Shown here: positions 32,874 through 41,746 of the stretch, in pieces
Layout of the letters: each line of letters opens with the position of its first letter
Position numbering within the stretch: position 1 is the stretch's first letter
IMG/VR virus record: IMGVR_UViG_3300037488_003551
Location: 108,893 to 172,892 of that record
Origin: a virus
Strand: one strand, 5' to 3'
DNA length: 64,000 nucleotides
Notes under the pieces: generated by a model
The model's database searches: none
Told to the model about the DNA's origin: nothing
What the model saw: only the letters and a program-made list of their open reading frames with translations
Translations under genes and position numbers: made by a program

Positions 32874-35800
32874 ATGGGTAATCCCTACGAGATTGCAGAC
32901 TATGCGTCCTCGCTCTTCAGGGGTCTCTCGGGCTTTTGGCAGCGTTTCTTCCGTGATACAAAAGACCTGGAAGCTTTTTACCAGGCCTCGGAGCAATATC
33001 TCGGACAGGTATATCTGGATTTGCTCTCGAATGTTCTCAGCACTGCGATAACAACCACTCCTATTTTCAATAAAGAGGTATGGAAGCTTTTCGCTATCGC
33101 AGAGAATGAACTCTCATTTACGGAAGGTCTATCCACAGCCGATGACCGCTTTACGTATGACATGCCAGGTACCGCTGTCGATGTAGACGTTTTACAGAAT
33201 TCGATTCTAGAGCCTACCTACGTTCTCGAAAAGGATTTGGATTTTGAGACGACAGCTCTCGATGGATATCTGCATTTTGTAACCGACCCTTTTAGGCAGG
33301 CAGTTGATGATGTTGGGGAGTATATACCAGCGGAGGGTGTGGCTTGGCGCTGGGTAGACTTACTGGTTGGGAATGCTTTCTACGACACGAATTTCACGGG
33401 TAAATGGCCGGACAGCACCGACGTTCGGCGCGGTAATACCCTGCGCATTTTGGCCTATCCAGGAGCGACTGTAGATAATCAGACAACGGGAAAACTGACG
33501 TACGGAGGTACGCTGGTCTTCTCGGATGCCGCGGCCTCTTTTACGACGGCAAATAAAGGCGATGTCGTCGAAGTTTACGGAGACCCTGGAGGCACGGCCT
33601 TCGGGCGTTACGTTATCAAGGAATACCTGGCTCCAACTCAAGTCTTGATTGACGAGGATGCGTATCTTACTCCGACGATAACAACGGCGGCCAATCTAAC
33701 TTGGCGCCTTATAAAGGCCATCTATTTCGATTACGCGTCACAGGATTATGAAATCGACTTTTTTGATGCGCACAAATTCATTGGGAAAAGTTCGACTCCA
33801 TATCCAATCGATAAAGACGGACCTTTCATCTACTCGGTATTGCGCGAGCCCGCGGATGATACGGTTGTCGGTGTGACTCTAAATGCGTATCCTGCCGTTA
33901 CTGATTTAGGGAGTCGCCATCTCAAAAAAGATTCTGTAGAAGTTTTCGCGTTGCGTCTTTTTGATGGGAGTCAGGTCCAAGAGAATGTGGACTATACCGT
34001 CGATTATCTACGCGGTGTAATTACCCCTGTTTATTATTTTGACCCCGTAACAATCACAGGTATTAATGGAATCCTCACGAATCTTGGCACGCATGCGACT
34101 TTTACGGCTCCTCCTACTGTATTCGATACGACGTATGACGTAGGAGGAACGGTAACTATTTCAACTGGTTCCAGTCCCGGTATTTATGTAATAGCGAGCG
34201 TAGTAGACCCTGCGACTGTCATCCTCGAGGACAGTGCGGGTGTCCCTACAGAGGGCGGAGTAAACTGGAGTCGCCAGCGTGCGGATAACATCCCAGCTTG
34301 GGACCCAGCGTCTTCTATTTTAAAATGTTCTTACCGCTTCATGCGTGAGGTTCTATTTTCTGCAAACGGTAAAGCGCTCGAGCAGACAGTTGGGCAGGTC
34401 AAGCAGCTCTCTTTTTGGGTACCCGAAGTGCACGTGGACCGTTTTACGCTCTATAACAATTTTGGGTCGATGCTGAATCGCTTCGCAGCGTCCTCCGAGA
34501 CGTACCGAGCGTTTCTCCGTGGCATCATGTACTTGTACGCCTCTGGGCCGATTCTCCAGCGGATTGAGTCGGCCTTGAATGTTGCGGCTGGTCTTCCTGT
34601 GTGTCTCACCGATGGAGAGACGCTCCTCACTTATGACACGGGTATGACAGCGAGCGGGATGGACGGTGTCTTCACCACGGTTACGACAGCTTTCTCGAGC
34701 GCGAGCGCGACGTTCTCGTCTTTGGACGTGGGCGGGTACGTCATCGTAAAGCTGGCGGTTGAGGATATTAACCGTACGCGTTTTAGAGTCGTCAGCTTCG
34801 TGGACGCGCACACGCTCATCGTGGAGGCTGAGTACGGAGTCCTCGATGAGATTGGAATGACTTGGGAATTCAGCCGAACGCTGAAGCATACGCTCACGAC
34901 GGAGACCACGGGTGGTACGGTTAATACCTACAATTTTCCGTACTGGATTCCCATGCGGACGGACTTCATCCCGGCAAATAACGTAACGTTTAATGCCTTC
35001 GATACCTTTACGGCGGCATTTACCGTTACGGATTATCTCATCGACCCGACGTGGTGGCACAACAAGTACATCCCTGAGGTCCTCTGGGGAAATACTACGC
35101 AAATACGGCGACTTGCGTCATCAACTCTGGTCGAGCACATCTTCGACCCCCTGGACAGTGCGTGTTTTGACGACCCGGGTTTGTACTTCGATGGTACTGA
35201 GGAAGGCACCATTCTCCACCCAACTGTTCCGCTTACGGCACCTCCGGTGGAGCTCTCTCTTTACAGACACACGGTGGCCTTTATTCTTTTCGACCGGTAT
35301 CTGAAGATGCACATGTTCTACATCGGCATCGACCACGACGTGGAGCTCACTCCTGAATTCATCGACGATATTACGGACTTGGTTCTCGTCGCAAAACCCT
35401 CTTATACCTATCCGTACGTCGAGCCGGGAGAAGATTTCCGTGACACGTTGCGGTTATTAGAGGAATTCTGGATAAGTGAAATTGGTCTCCATCCGGTTGA
35501 CGACCTCGCGACGGTAGCGAAGAGTATCCTTGTTGACCACGACATCCTTTTGTTTGACGATTATTATCGCTACGTTGCGTACGATGACGCTGTGACAGGT
35601 GAGGATGCTCCTCTGGGAATTGGAGATACGTTTACGCTTCCAAGGCCAGTAGGTCCCCGTGAGTATTTTGTGATGCTGCGTCTAAACGCGACTATTGATA
35701 GTGAACGTGTCGTCGAAACCCGCGATTACACTATCGATTTGGACCCGTTATCCGCGTCGTATGGCGAGGTGACGATTGTGACCGCGGATTGGGATGCCGG

Positions 35801-36002
35801 AGCGATAACATTCGACGCGCAGACGGTTGTTTTGTACAATGCGAGTTTGGGAGTGCCTGATACCCGTATTGGTTTTACGCCTTTAGCCGTTGATGGCACG
35901 GACCCGACGTATTTACGTGACACTGTCACAGAGCAATCGATGATTGACCGAACGATAATGGTTTCAATTGACGTAGCAGGGGCGCCCTATGTCTACGTGT
36001 GA
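32874..36002 (+). CDS. Large baseplate / fibre-adaptor protein
   Basis: 1042 residues, GAGGA site. The N terminus is helical ('IADYASSLFRGLSGFWQRFF...LEAFYQASEQYLGQVYLDLL'), like proteins that pack against gpJ. The rest is beta-rich, with two similar segments: 'LRILAYPGATVDNQTTGKLTYGGTLVFSDA' (~195) and 'GMDGVFTTVTTAFSSASATFSSLDVGGYV' (~600), each followed by 'V...DEDAYLTP' or 'VEAEYGVLDE'. No enzyme motif. Position suggests the gpI/T4 gp7-gp8-like wedge periphery that holds the fibres. Confidence 0.7.
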   Translation: MGNPYEIADYASSLFRGLSGFWQRFFRDTKDLEAFYQASEQYLGQVYLDLLSNVLSTAITTTPIFNKEVWKLFAIAENELSFTEGLSTADDRFTYDMPGTAVDVDVLQNSILEPTYVLEKDLDFETTALDGYLHFVTDPFRQAVDDVGEYIPAEGVAWRWVDLLVGNAFYDTNFTGKWPDSTDVRRGNTLRILAYPGATVDNQTTGKLTYGGTLVFSDAAASFTTANKGDVVEVYGDPGGTAFGRYVIKEYLAPTQVLIDEDAYLTPTITTAANLTWRLIKAIYFDYASQDYEIDFFDAHKFIGKSSTPYPIDKDGPFIYSVLREPADDTVVGVTLNAYPAVTDLGSRHLKKDSVEVFALRLFDGSQVQENVDYTVDYLRGVITPVYYFDPVTITGINGILTNLGTHATFTAPPTVFDTTYDVGGTVTISTGSSPGIYVIASVVDPATVILEDSAGVPTEGGVNWSRQRADNIPAWDPASSILKCSYRFMREVLFSANGKALEQTVGQVKQLSFWVPEVHVDRFTLYNNFGSMLNRFAASSETYRAFLRGIMYLYASGPILQRIESALNVAAGLPVCLTDGETLLTYDTGMTASGMDGVFTTVTTAFSSASATFSSLDVGGYVIVKLAVEDINRTRFRVVSFVDAHTLIVEAEYGVLDEIGMTWEFSRTLKHTLTTETTGGTVNTYNFPYWIPMRTDFIPANNVTFNAFDTFTAAFTVTDYLIDPTWWHNKYIPEVLWGNTTQIRRLASSTLVEHIFDPLDSACFDDPGLYFDGTEEGTILHPTVPLTAPPVELSLYRHTVAFILFDRYLKMHMFYIGIDHDVELTPEFIDDITDLVLVAKPSYTYPYVEPGEDFRDTLRLLEEFWISEIGLHPVDDLATVAKSILVDHDILLFDDYYRYVAYDDAVTGEDAPLGIGDTFTLPRPVGPREYFVMLRLNATIDSERVVETRDYTIDLDPLSASYGEVTIVTADWDAGAITFDAQTVVLYNASLGVPDTRIGFTPLAVDGTDPTYLRDTVTEQSMIDRTIMVSIDVAGAPYVYV

Positions 36003-36011
36003 GGAAAATCG

Positions 36012-36596
36012 ATGTCGACTACCAAAGTATTTGAATCCTCAATTCAGGATACGCTGTGTCTCTACGGAGACTTTTACATGCGTGTCTACGACGTAGCTCC
36101 AGACGGTACTCGAAAGCTTCGTTTTAGGTTCGCGAAAAAGAATCAAGTCACGGATGATGGACGTTTAACGATTTTGGGTTTGTTGTCGCAGGTTGTCCTC
36201 GGTGGGACTCCTGTCCAAATGAATCCGGAGTACGGCCAGATTTGGTCGCTGAGTATCGGAGATGGGGCAATTCCTCCGGCATCTTCGCAACATACTCTTG
36301 TTTCTCCTGTTTGGACGGGAGCTCTGGACGTCGCCCTCGGAGAACGTGCTTATAACGCGGGCGCTTTTCAGTTGAATATCCACAAGGAAGTTCCAGTGGG
36401 AGACGCCACGGGTTCTACTTTTGCCGAGGCTGGACTCTTTACGCGCGGGTCGCAGGCCGCTCCTGGAGGCTTGTATCCAACGTGGCAAGATATCCCGGAG
36501 CGGATGATGTATTCCAGGCAGATTTTCCCTTCGTTTGAAAAGGGTGCAACCATGTCCGTGGTGTTCGATTGGACCCTCGGAATGACCGTGGCATAA
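36012..36596 (+). CDS. Tail-module protein (194 aa)
   Basis: GAGGAAAA site before the ATG. Composition is beta-rich with few charged runs ('YGDFYMRVYDVAPDGTRKLRFRFAKKNQ', read in part; 'IWSLSIGDGAIPPASSQHTLVSP'). A 'L.IGdG..pp..s...L..p' pattern is often seen in phage tail-fibre-adaptor proteins. No family assigned; function inferred from position between adaptor and tail fibre. Confidence 0.7.
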   Translation: MSTTKVFESSIQDTLCLYGDFYMRVYDVAPDGTRKLRFRFAKKNQVTDDGRLTILGLLSQVVLGGTPVQMNPEYGQIWSLSIGDGAIPPASSQHTLVSPVWTGALDVALGERAYNAGAFQLNIHKEVPVGDATGSTFAEAGLFTRGSQAAPGGLYPTWQDIPERMMYSRQIFPSFEKGATMSVVFDWTLGMTVA

Positions 36597-36609
36597 GGAG
36601 TAATGAAGC

Positions 36610-39480
36610 ATGTCGACACAACTCATTGACCTTGAATCTGGGAGCGTTGCCACTGGTGATTCTGGCGAGCGCACGGACGCGGACGCTATCAAGCCTATCG
36701 ACGCCGGGGAGCGGGTCCAGGCCGCGGTCATCGACCGACCCTTTGAGAACCTTCGTGCGCGCACGGAAGAGCTTAGGAAGAAGGTCGAGGAGCTCCTCTA
36801 CCGCGCGGACGCGGACAAGTGGATCATCACGGGCGGCAACACTATCGGTGCAGTATCGGGACCAACCGCGGCATTTCCGACGGTGTCTTGGGACGCGACG
36901 ACGGGACTTTGTACCGTATCAGAGGCGATTGTCGTTCAGCCTTTTGTGGCTCCAAGTACCGACCTTTTTGGATTTATCGATTGGGCTTTTACCGAATCGG
37001 TTGCTCCTTTCGGCACGGTAACCTTCCGGTTTGAGGCTAACGACGACCCGCTCGCTGGCACGATTCTTTACGATTACCAGCTGGCGAACAGCCTACGCGT
37101 TTATTGGGAGTCGAGCGCTTCTCTTGGAGCGGGGGTATTCTGCCAAGCAACGCTTGAGGGTTCTCCTGTCCATATGCTACGGATTGTCGTTCGTTCCGAT
37201 GGGACAACGACCGCGGCACATGTTCAAGCTGAGCTCAATACGATTTTAGCCCCAGTTGTTCCGGATTCTATTCTCAAGTTCACATTGACGGGTCTTGGAA
37301 CTACTTTCGTTGAGTGGGTAGAGACCCCCGGGCGTCCCAACGAGTACATGTTCAATACGTATTCGCGCGAGATGCATCGAATGACCAAGACCGTGTTCGA
37401 TGGTTTCTTTGTTGGGTCGCCTCTCTCGGTGGACGGTGACGGCATCGGTATTTGGTATGCGGAGCTTACTGACTCAGATACGACACAGCACGGCGGGCGC
37501 CGGCAAGCGACGCCTACGACAGCTACGGATGTTGGGCCATTTCTTCCGCCTAATACGGTTGTCCCTGTTACCAAGCTTTTCAAGTTTTCTACAGAGCCCG
37601 AGAAGATTCCTGGCTGCATCCCCCTTTGCCGTCGCATCGGCACTTACCTCGTCTTTATTGATGGGACTATCGTGAATCACACGCAGACTGTTTCATTTGG
37701 TAATGCAGATTTCGCACCGCTGTTGGCTCGGTATAATGCGCATGTTGGTGGAACGGCTGAAGAGCATGCTGCGAGCGATATTACAACTACAGGAATTGCA
37801 GGGGCTCCTGAGTCGATAGGAGTATCCGAAGTACAATCGGTACTAGCTGCACTGTACGGGCATGTGAATGACCGGGTTGAATTGATTCCATATAATGCAC
37901 ATACAGGTGGTACTGGGTCAAAACACAATGCGAGTGCTATCGTTTACACACCATCTGCTTTTCCTTACACGTGGTTAACTGATACAGATGTAAGTGCTGT
38001 TCTTCGTGCTATAGAATATTTATTGGCAATCAGCACGACAACGCCAGACGGTGCGACGTATATTGGCGCGGCTGCTATCGCAGGTACTCCTGAGTCAGTA
38101 CCAAATGGAACCGTACGGAGTCATCTAGTTGCGATTATGGGAGATTTAAACGACAGGACTGAGCGGAGTTCTACTGAGTCAGTAGATGGATACTGGAAAT
38201 TTAAAGGTTTTGAAGGAGGTACTATTCCTCCTGGTGAAACTTGGCTAGATACCATCGCAGGAAAACGTTGGGGAGCAGTTGTTCCTGAGTTCGAAGGAAA
38301 TCCTTGGGCACACGCGGGAGCGCATCAAAACAAATATACGCGTACGGCTTCTAACTGGTTGGATATTTGTCCGGGTTGGAATTACACTAGTGGCTACCCT
38401 GTAATATACCTGCTAGACGCAACGTTTCCGGCCACAACCGTTTCTATTCGAGAAATAGATACGCGCAATTGGGATATGTTAGGGACATCGGTTGATCGTA
38501 ATGTCACCGTACCCGCGGATCATATTCCAGTTTCTATGTGTTGTGATGGCCCTTACATTTATGTTCTTTGTAAGGCCAATGTCGCAGGTACGAATAGTGC
38601 AATTCTTTGTTATAGCACTAATCCGTGGAACTCTACTCCGGTGTGGACTCGTACGTGTGCTGGTTACGCGATAGGTACAGATATAAGCTCGTATTTACGC
38701 AGCAAGATAATCATTGCCAGCGATACGCATTTGGCGATGACTTTCGGTGCTTTGATAACAAGTACGAGTCCAGGTGGAGCTATTATGGCCATTTTGGCCA
38801 AAGATAACAGTGCTATAACTTACGGAAGAGGTAATCTAGACGCTACGGGATTTGGTCCTTCGGGTGGATTATGTTCGGATGGAGCACATGTTCATTTTGG
38901 AGCACGTAAAGATGTTGTAGGTCCCGCTAATACAGCATTAGCTTCCGCAGCTATTGCTGGACCTACGGGAGGCGGTCTCTATGCTGCTCCTAAAACGGAA
39001 TCACACGATTATCCTATTCACGATATGATATTTGATGGGCAAATGGTTTGGGCAATACATAACGGAGGGCATATCTCGGTTTGGCATTTAAATCCAGATG
39101 AATTCTTATACGATTTTATAGACCTAGGGGATACCATCGCCGATGTTGATGATGGTTTTGGTAATATCACGTACATACAACGGTGTGCAATTGCTTTTGA
39201 TGGGATACATATTTGGGTCGCTGCGCCATTAGCAGATTCGGCTCCTAGATACAATAGGTATTTTTCTAAGATAGATGCGATGGCTGCTTCACCTAACTAC
39301 TCAAATGCGCAGGTTCCTCTTAAGTTAATAGTGAATAACAATTATATCTCTGGAGCACAAATTTGGGGTCGTATTTGTGCTTTTGCCGGTAGAGTGTGGG
39401 CAGTAAAATGTGTAGATTCTATCGCATCACCTGTTGGAACTTTGTTCGTTATCGCTAAGTCTGAGTCACGAGGATATTAA
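36610..39480 (+). CDS. Tail fibre
   Basis: 956 residues, AAGGAG site. The N-terminal ~70 residues are charged and coiled-coil-like ('FENLRARTEELRKKVEELLY') for trimer attachment. Around residues 375-520 a unit recurs: '(A/G)RYNAHVGGTAEEHAAS...GAPES...VQSVLAALYGHVNDRVEL' and 'YIGAAAIAGTPESV...LVAIMGDLNDRTER', i.e. trimeric-fibre repeat linkers. The C-terminal ~430 residues look like a beta-propeller or beta-barrel receptor-binding head ('PYIYVLCKAN', 'QMVWAIHNGGHISVWHLN', 'GIHIWVAAPL', 'GRVWAVKCVD' blades). DNA composition turns AT-rich from ~37.7 kb, so the receptor-binding half may have been exchanged. Confidence 0.85.
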   Translation: MSTQLIDLESGSVATGDSGERTDADAIKPIDAGERVQAAVIDRPFENLRARTEELRKKVEELLYRADADKWIITGGNTIGAVSGPTAAFPTVSWDATTGLCTVSEAIVVQPFVAPSTDLFGFIDWAFTESVAPFGTVTFRFEANDDPLAGTILYDYQLANSLRVYWESSASLGAGVFCQATLEGSPVHMLRIVVRSDGTTTAAHVQAELNTILAPVVPDSILKFTLTGLGTTFVEWVETPGRPNEYMFNTYSREMHRMTKTVFDGFFVGSPLSVDGDGIGIWYAELTDSDTTQHGGRRQATPTTATDVGPFLPPNTVVPVTKLFKFSTEPEKIPGCIPLCRRIGTYLVFIDGTIVNHTQTVSFGNADFAPLLARYNAHVGGTAEEHAASDITTTGIAGAPESIGVSEVQSVLAALYGHVNDRVELIPYNAHTGGTGSKHNASAIVYTPSAFPYTWLTDTDVSAVLRAIEYLLAISTTTPDGATYIGAAAIAGTPESVPNGTVRSHLVAIMGDLNDRTERSSTESVDGYWKFKGFEGGTIPPGETWLDTIAGKRWGAVVPEFEGNPWAHAGAHQNKYTRTASNWLDICPGWNYTSGYPVIYLLDATFPATTVSIREIDTRNWDMLGTSVDRNVTVPADHIPVSMCCDGPYIYVLCKANVAGTNSAILCYSTNPWNSTPVWTRTCAGYAIGTDISSYLRSKIIIASDTHLAMTFGALITSTSPGGAIMAILAKDNSAITYGRGNLDATGFGPSGGLCSDGAHVHFGARKDVVGPANTALASAAIAGPTGGGLYAAPKTESHDYPIHDMIFDGQMVWAIHNGGHISVWHLNPDEFLYDFIDLGDTIADVDDGFGNITYIQRCAIAFDGIHIWVAAPLADSAPRYNRYFSKIDAMAASPNYSNAQVPLKLIVNNNYISGAQIWGRICAFAGRVWAVKCVDSIASPVGTLFVIAKSESRGY

Positions 39481-39965
39481 ACAACATATTCAAACCTCGC
39501 CGGCACTTTATCCAACTCCACTTTAACTGACGAATTTATCCACTGAGTAATCCCAGTAGCCGTCGCCATGCGCGCGAGTATGCCTAGTCGCTCGGTCCCT
39601 TCCGTGGCTGCGAGCATGATGTCGTTTAGGTCTGGGCCATCTTTTGTGGCCTCGACCGCGGCCGGCCACATGTCCGAGATGGGTCCGTTATTCAGGTAGT
39701 CGAGGAAGGCCTGCTCCATGATGCTGGCAGCGCCCTCTTTGTCGTCGACGATGACGAAGGCTACGATGAGGCGGGCGGTGAGGGCCTGGATGGCAGGCGC
39801 GCTCAGGTTGGACCCGAGGGCAATATCGACGCCGTCGAGAGTGGCGAAGGCGAAGTGCTGGGCAATCTGCCGGGCTAGGGCGTGTGCAGCAAGAACAACG
39901 GTTTCAGCGGGAGGAGCTGCAGAGAGCGCCGAGGCAAATCCCGCGATATTGTCCACGAGTGCCAC
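39477..39965 (-). CDS. Hypothetical Ala-rich helical protein (162 aa)
   Basis: Start chosen at a GTG (39965) located 8 bases after AAGGTG and 2 bases beyond the preceding stop; the longer frame from 40064 would overlap the upstream gene heavily. The sequence is helical and Ala/Leu-rich ('VVLAAHALARQIAQHFAFATL', 'ATEGTERLGILARMATAT'). It converges with the tail fibre, the stop codons overlapping by 4 bases. No family recognised. Confidence 0.55.
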   Translation of the reverse strand: MALVDNIAGFASALSAAPPAETVVLAAHALARQIAQHFAFATLDGVDIALGSNLSAPAIQALTARLIVAFVIVDDKEGAASIMEQAFLDYLNNGPISDMWPAAVEATKDGPDLNDIMLAATEGTERLGILARMATATGITQWINSSVKVELDKVPARFEYVV

Positions 39966-39967
39966 GG

Positions 39968-40156
39968 CTAGAGCACCTTCTCGAGAAAGTCGATTTGCTC
40001 GAGGTCGAATCCGGCTGGCTGCTTTTTCAGGAAGATTTGAATCCCCTGCATACCCTCGTAGCAACCTTCACAGATATGTCCGAGGACATGTTCTCCGTGT
40101 TTCAATTCGATTGAGGTTACGGATTTGGGCTTAAAACAATTTGGGATGCTACACAT
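39968..40156 (-). CDS. Small zinc-finger protein (62 aa)
   Basis: 'MCSIPNCF' and 'GHICEGCYEG' give a C-x4-C ... C-x2-C arrangement consistent with one zinc site. Overlaps the resolvase gene by 8 bases (coupled). Highly charged C terminus. Likely nucleic-acid or protein-binding accessory factor; no family recognised. Confidence 0.65.
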   Translation of the reverse strand: MCSIPNCFKPKSVTSIELKHGEHVLGHICEGCYEGMQGIQIFLKKQPAGFDLEQIDFLEKVL

Positions 40157-40682
40157 CTTCGATCTCCAGTTGTTTGAGTTTAAAAAGGACTTCGAGTTGG
40201 GGGCGGTTTAAACCTTTAGGGTATACTGCTCCACGGGCGATTTCAGCCATCCATAGGGCGTCCGCCTCGTCGTCATCTTTAGCGGTTCCTGACCAATGAT
40301 GCCAGCGTTTTCGTGCTGTTTCGATCATGTGTGCTTTATCCGCCAAACCGTTTCCCGTGGCAAACTTTTTGACAGCTGTCGGCGCTACGAGAAGAGTGGG
40401 AATGGAGTGGTCGAAACAGACGAGTAGGAATAGACCTCGTATTTGTCCTAGTAAATCGGCCTTCATCGGTTTTTCGTAGGCAGGCGCTTCGATAACAGCA
40501 AACCGCAGACGGCCGATATACGGGTCGAGAAAATGTCCGATATGGTCACGGATGAAAGCGAGGCGCTCTCCGCCACGAAGTTTCTTAGGTAGAATCTTTC
40601 CCGCGTACACGTACTGGCTATTCTCGCCGAGGAGGGCGTAGCCTGTACTGGTAGCGGATGGGTCGATTCCCAAGAAATACAT
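40149..40682 (-). CDS. RuvC-like Holliday-junction resolvase
   Basis: 177 residues, GAGG site. 'FLGIDPSATSTGYALL' supplies the first catalytic Asp (D7), 'FAVIEAPAYEKP' the Glu (~E69), and 'DDDEADALWMAEIA' the C-terminal Asp pair, which match the RuvC family order D-E-DD. RuvC homologues resolve four-way DNA junctions; in phages they debranch replicated DNA before packaging. It is the first gene of a short leftward unit divergent from the 40.7 kb structural genes. Confidence 0.88.
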   Translation of the reverse strand: MYFLGIDPSATSTGYALLGENSQYVYAGKILPKKLRGGERLAFIRDHIGHFLDPYIGRLRFAVIEAPAYEKPMKADLLGQIRGLFLLVCFDHSIPTLLVAPTAVKKFATGNGLADKAHMIETARKRWHHWSGTAKDDDEADALWMAEIARGAVYPKGLNRPQLEVLFKLKQLEIEDV

Positions 40683-40710
40683 TGTAACCTCATACTAGGC
40701 CATCTATCAT
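40682..40710 (+). promoter_or_regulatory. Sigma70-type promoter candidate, possibly leaderless
   Basis: TTGTAA (40682-40687), 17-base spacer, TATCAT (40705-40710). The expected transcription start falls on or next to the ATG at 40717, and no convincing ribosome-binding site precedes that ATG. Confidence 0.4.
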
Positions 40711-40716
40711 TCGAGC

Positions 40717-41370
40717 ATGGCCAAACTGAGTGTAACATACAGTCGCGAAGTTCTGGTAGACGGCTATTTTTTAAAAGTAGTCATCAACTCCGCTCCTGCC
40801 ACGGACCCTTCGGGAAAGCTCGAGGAATCTCTCGTCATCAACACGTCGGACGAGGACATGGCGCGCTTCGCGACGCTTGTGGACCTTGAAGACCTGACGG
40901 TTGGACCAGGCCTTTATTGGTTCCAGGCGGATTCGTATTCGGCTGGTACTCCCCAGATAGGGGATACGCTGGTCTTCACGACCATTCCAGGTTCATGGGT
41001 AGAACTCGGTTCTACTGCGCCCAAATCTTTTTTAATCGCCGCCGTCAATGGGACTCATTTTGCCTTGGAATCTACGACTGCATTTCCTTGTGGATTCACA
41101 GGGAATGTGACCTTCCATATTTTGGTAGGTGCGGGACCAACCGTTCGTGTAGCTTCTTCGACTCCGCGCGTCACTATTCGACGTTACAATCAGAACACTT
41201 CGGGGAATCCCTTGTACGTGCGCGTCGCGAGCGCGGCTGAGCTCTTTACTTCGATAGAGGACGCGACGAATAAGCAGGCAGCGCTGCAAGCGGAAGCCGC
41301 CTCGTTAATCGAAGCTACCGACTTGGAAGAAGAGTCCTTTACGGGGTCTATAACGGAGGTCTACGACTGA
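40717..41370 (+). CDS. Hypothetical virion-type protein (217 aa)
   Basis: Beta-rich N-terminal two thirds with 'VINTSDEDMARFATLVDLEDLTVGP', a short segment shared in outline with the next two genes (see findings), then a middle beta domain and a helical C terminus ('TNKQAALQAEAASLIEATDL'). First gene of a three-gene rightward unit that faces the leftward RT operon. No Shine-Dalgarno apart from a weak GAG. Structural role assumed from beta-richness and neighbours only. Confidence 0.65.
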   Translation: MAKLSVTYSREVLVDGYFLKVVINSAPATDPSGKLEESLVINTSDEDMARFATLVDLEDLTVGPGLYWFQADSYSAGTPQIGDTLVFTTIPGSWVELGSTAPKSFLIAAVNGTHFALESTTAFPCGFTGNVTFHILVGAGPTVRVASSTPRVTIRRYNQNTSGNPLYVRVASAAELFTSIEDATNKQAALQAEAASLIEATDLEEESFTGSITEVYD

Positions 41371-41371
41371 C

Positions 41372-41746
41372 ATGGCTGTTACCATTACAGTAAAACAAAC
41401 ACAGTCTATCGAAGCGGGAAATCTTTTCCGTGTTTTAGACGAAGTGACGAGCTCTACGGATATTTCGGCCGAAGTCTTTGTTTTCACGACTGAGACTCAG
41501 GCTTTCTCCCACGTCGCGACTGTGTACGATATTGAGCATATCCTAGACACGACCTATGCGGATGCGGTCACGAGTGGCGCCGAATATTACCGACTCGACA
41601 CCGCCCAGAAGGACTACACAACTCAGGCGAAGGCCGAGGCGTTTGCCGCTTATACCTTGTCACGTATTAGAACTCTGGTCGGTGATTTCATTGAATACTC
41701 AGATGGTTTTGAAGGCGTGACCACCTACATCTACACAGGGGCTTAA
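41372..41746 (+). CDS. Hypothetical protein (124 aa), paralogue of next gene
   Basis: GGAGG lies 12 bases upstream. The pattern FVF...F-x-HVATVYDIEHI...YYRLDTAQKDYTTQAKAEAFAAY is repeated in the following gene as IFVF...F-x-RVGTPYDLENI...YFLSSTLQRRYSDLNTAVQA. Beta N terminus, helical C terminus. No known family. The two adjacent genes probably arose by duplication. Confidence 0.65.
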   Translation: MAVTITVKQTQSIEAGNLFRVLDEVTSSTDISAEVFVFTTETQAFSHVATVYDIEHILDTTYADAVTSGAEYYRLDTAQKDYTTQAKAEAFAAYTLSRIRTLVGDFIEYSDGFEGVTTYIYTGA

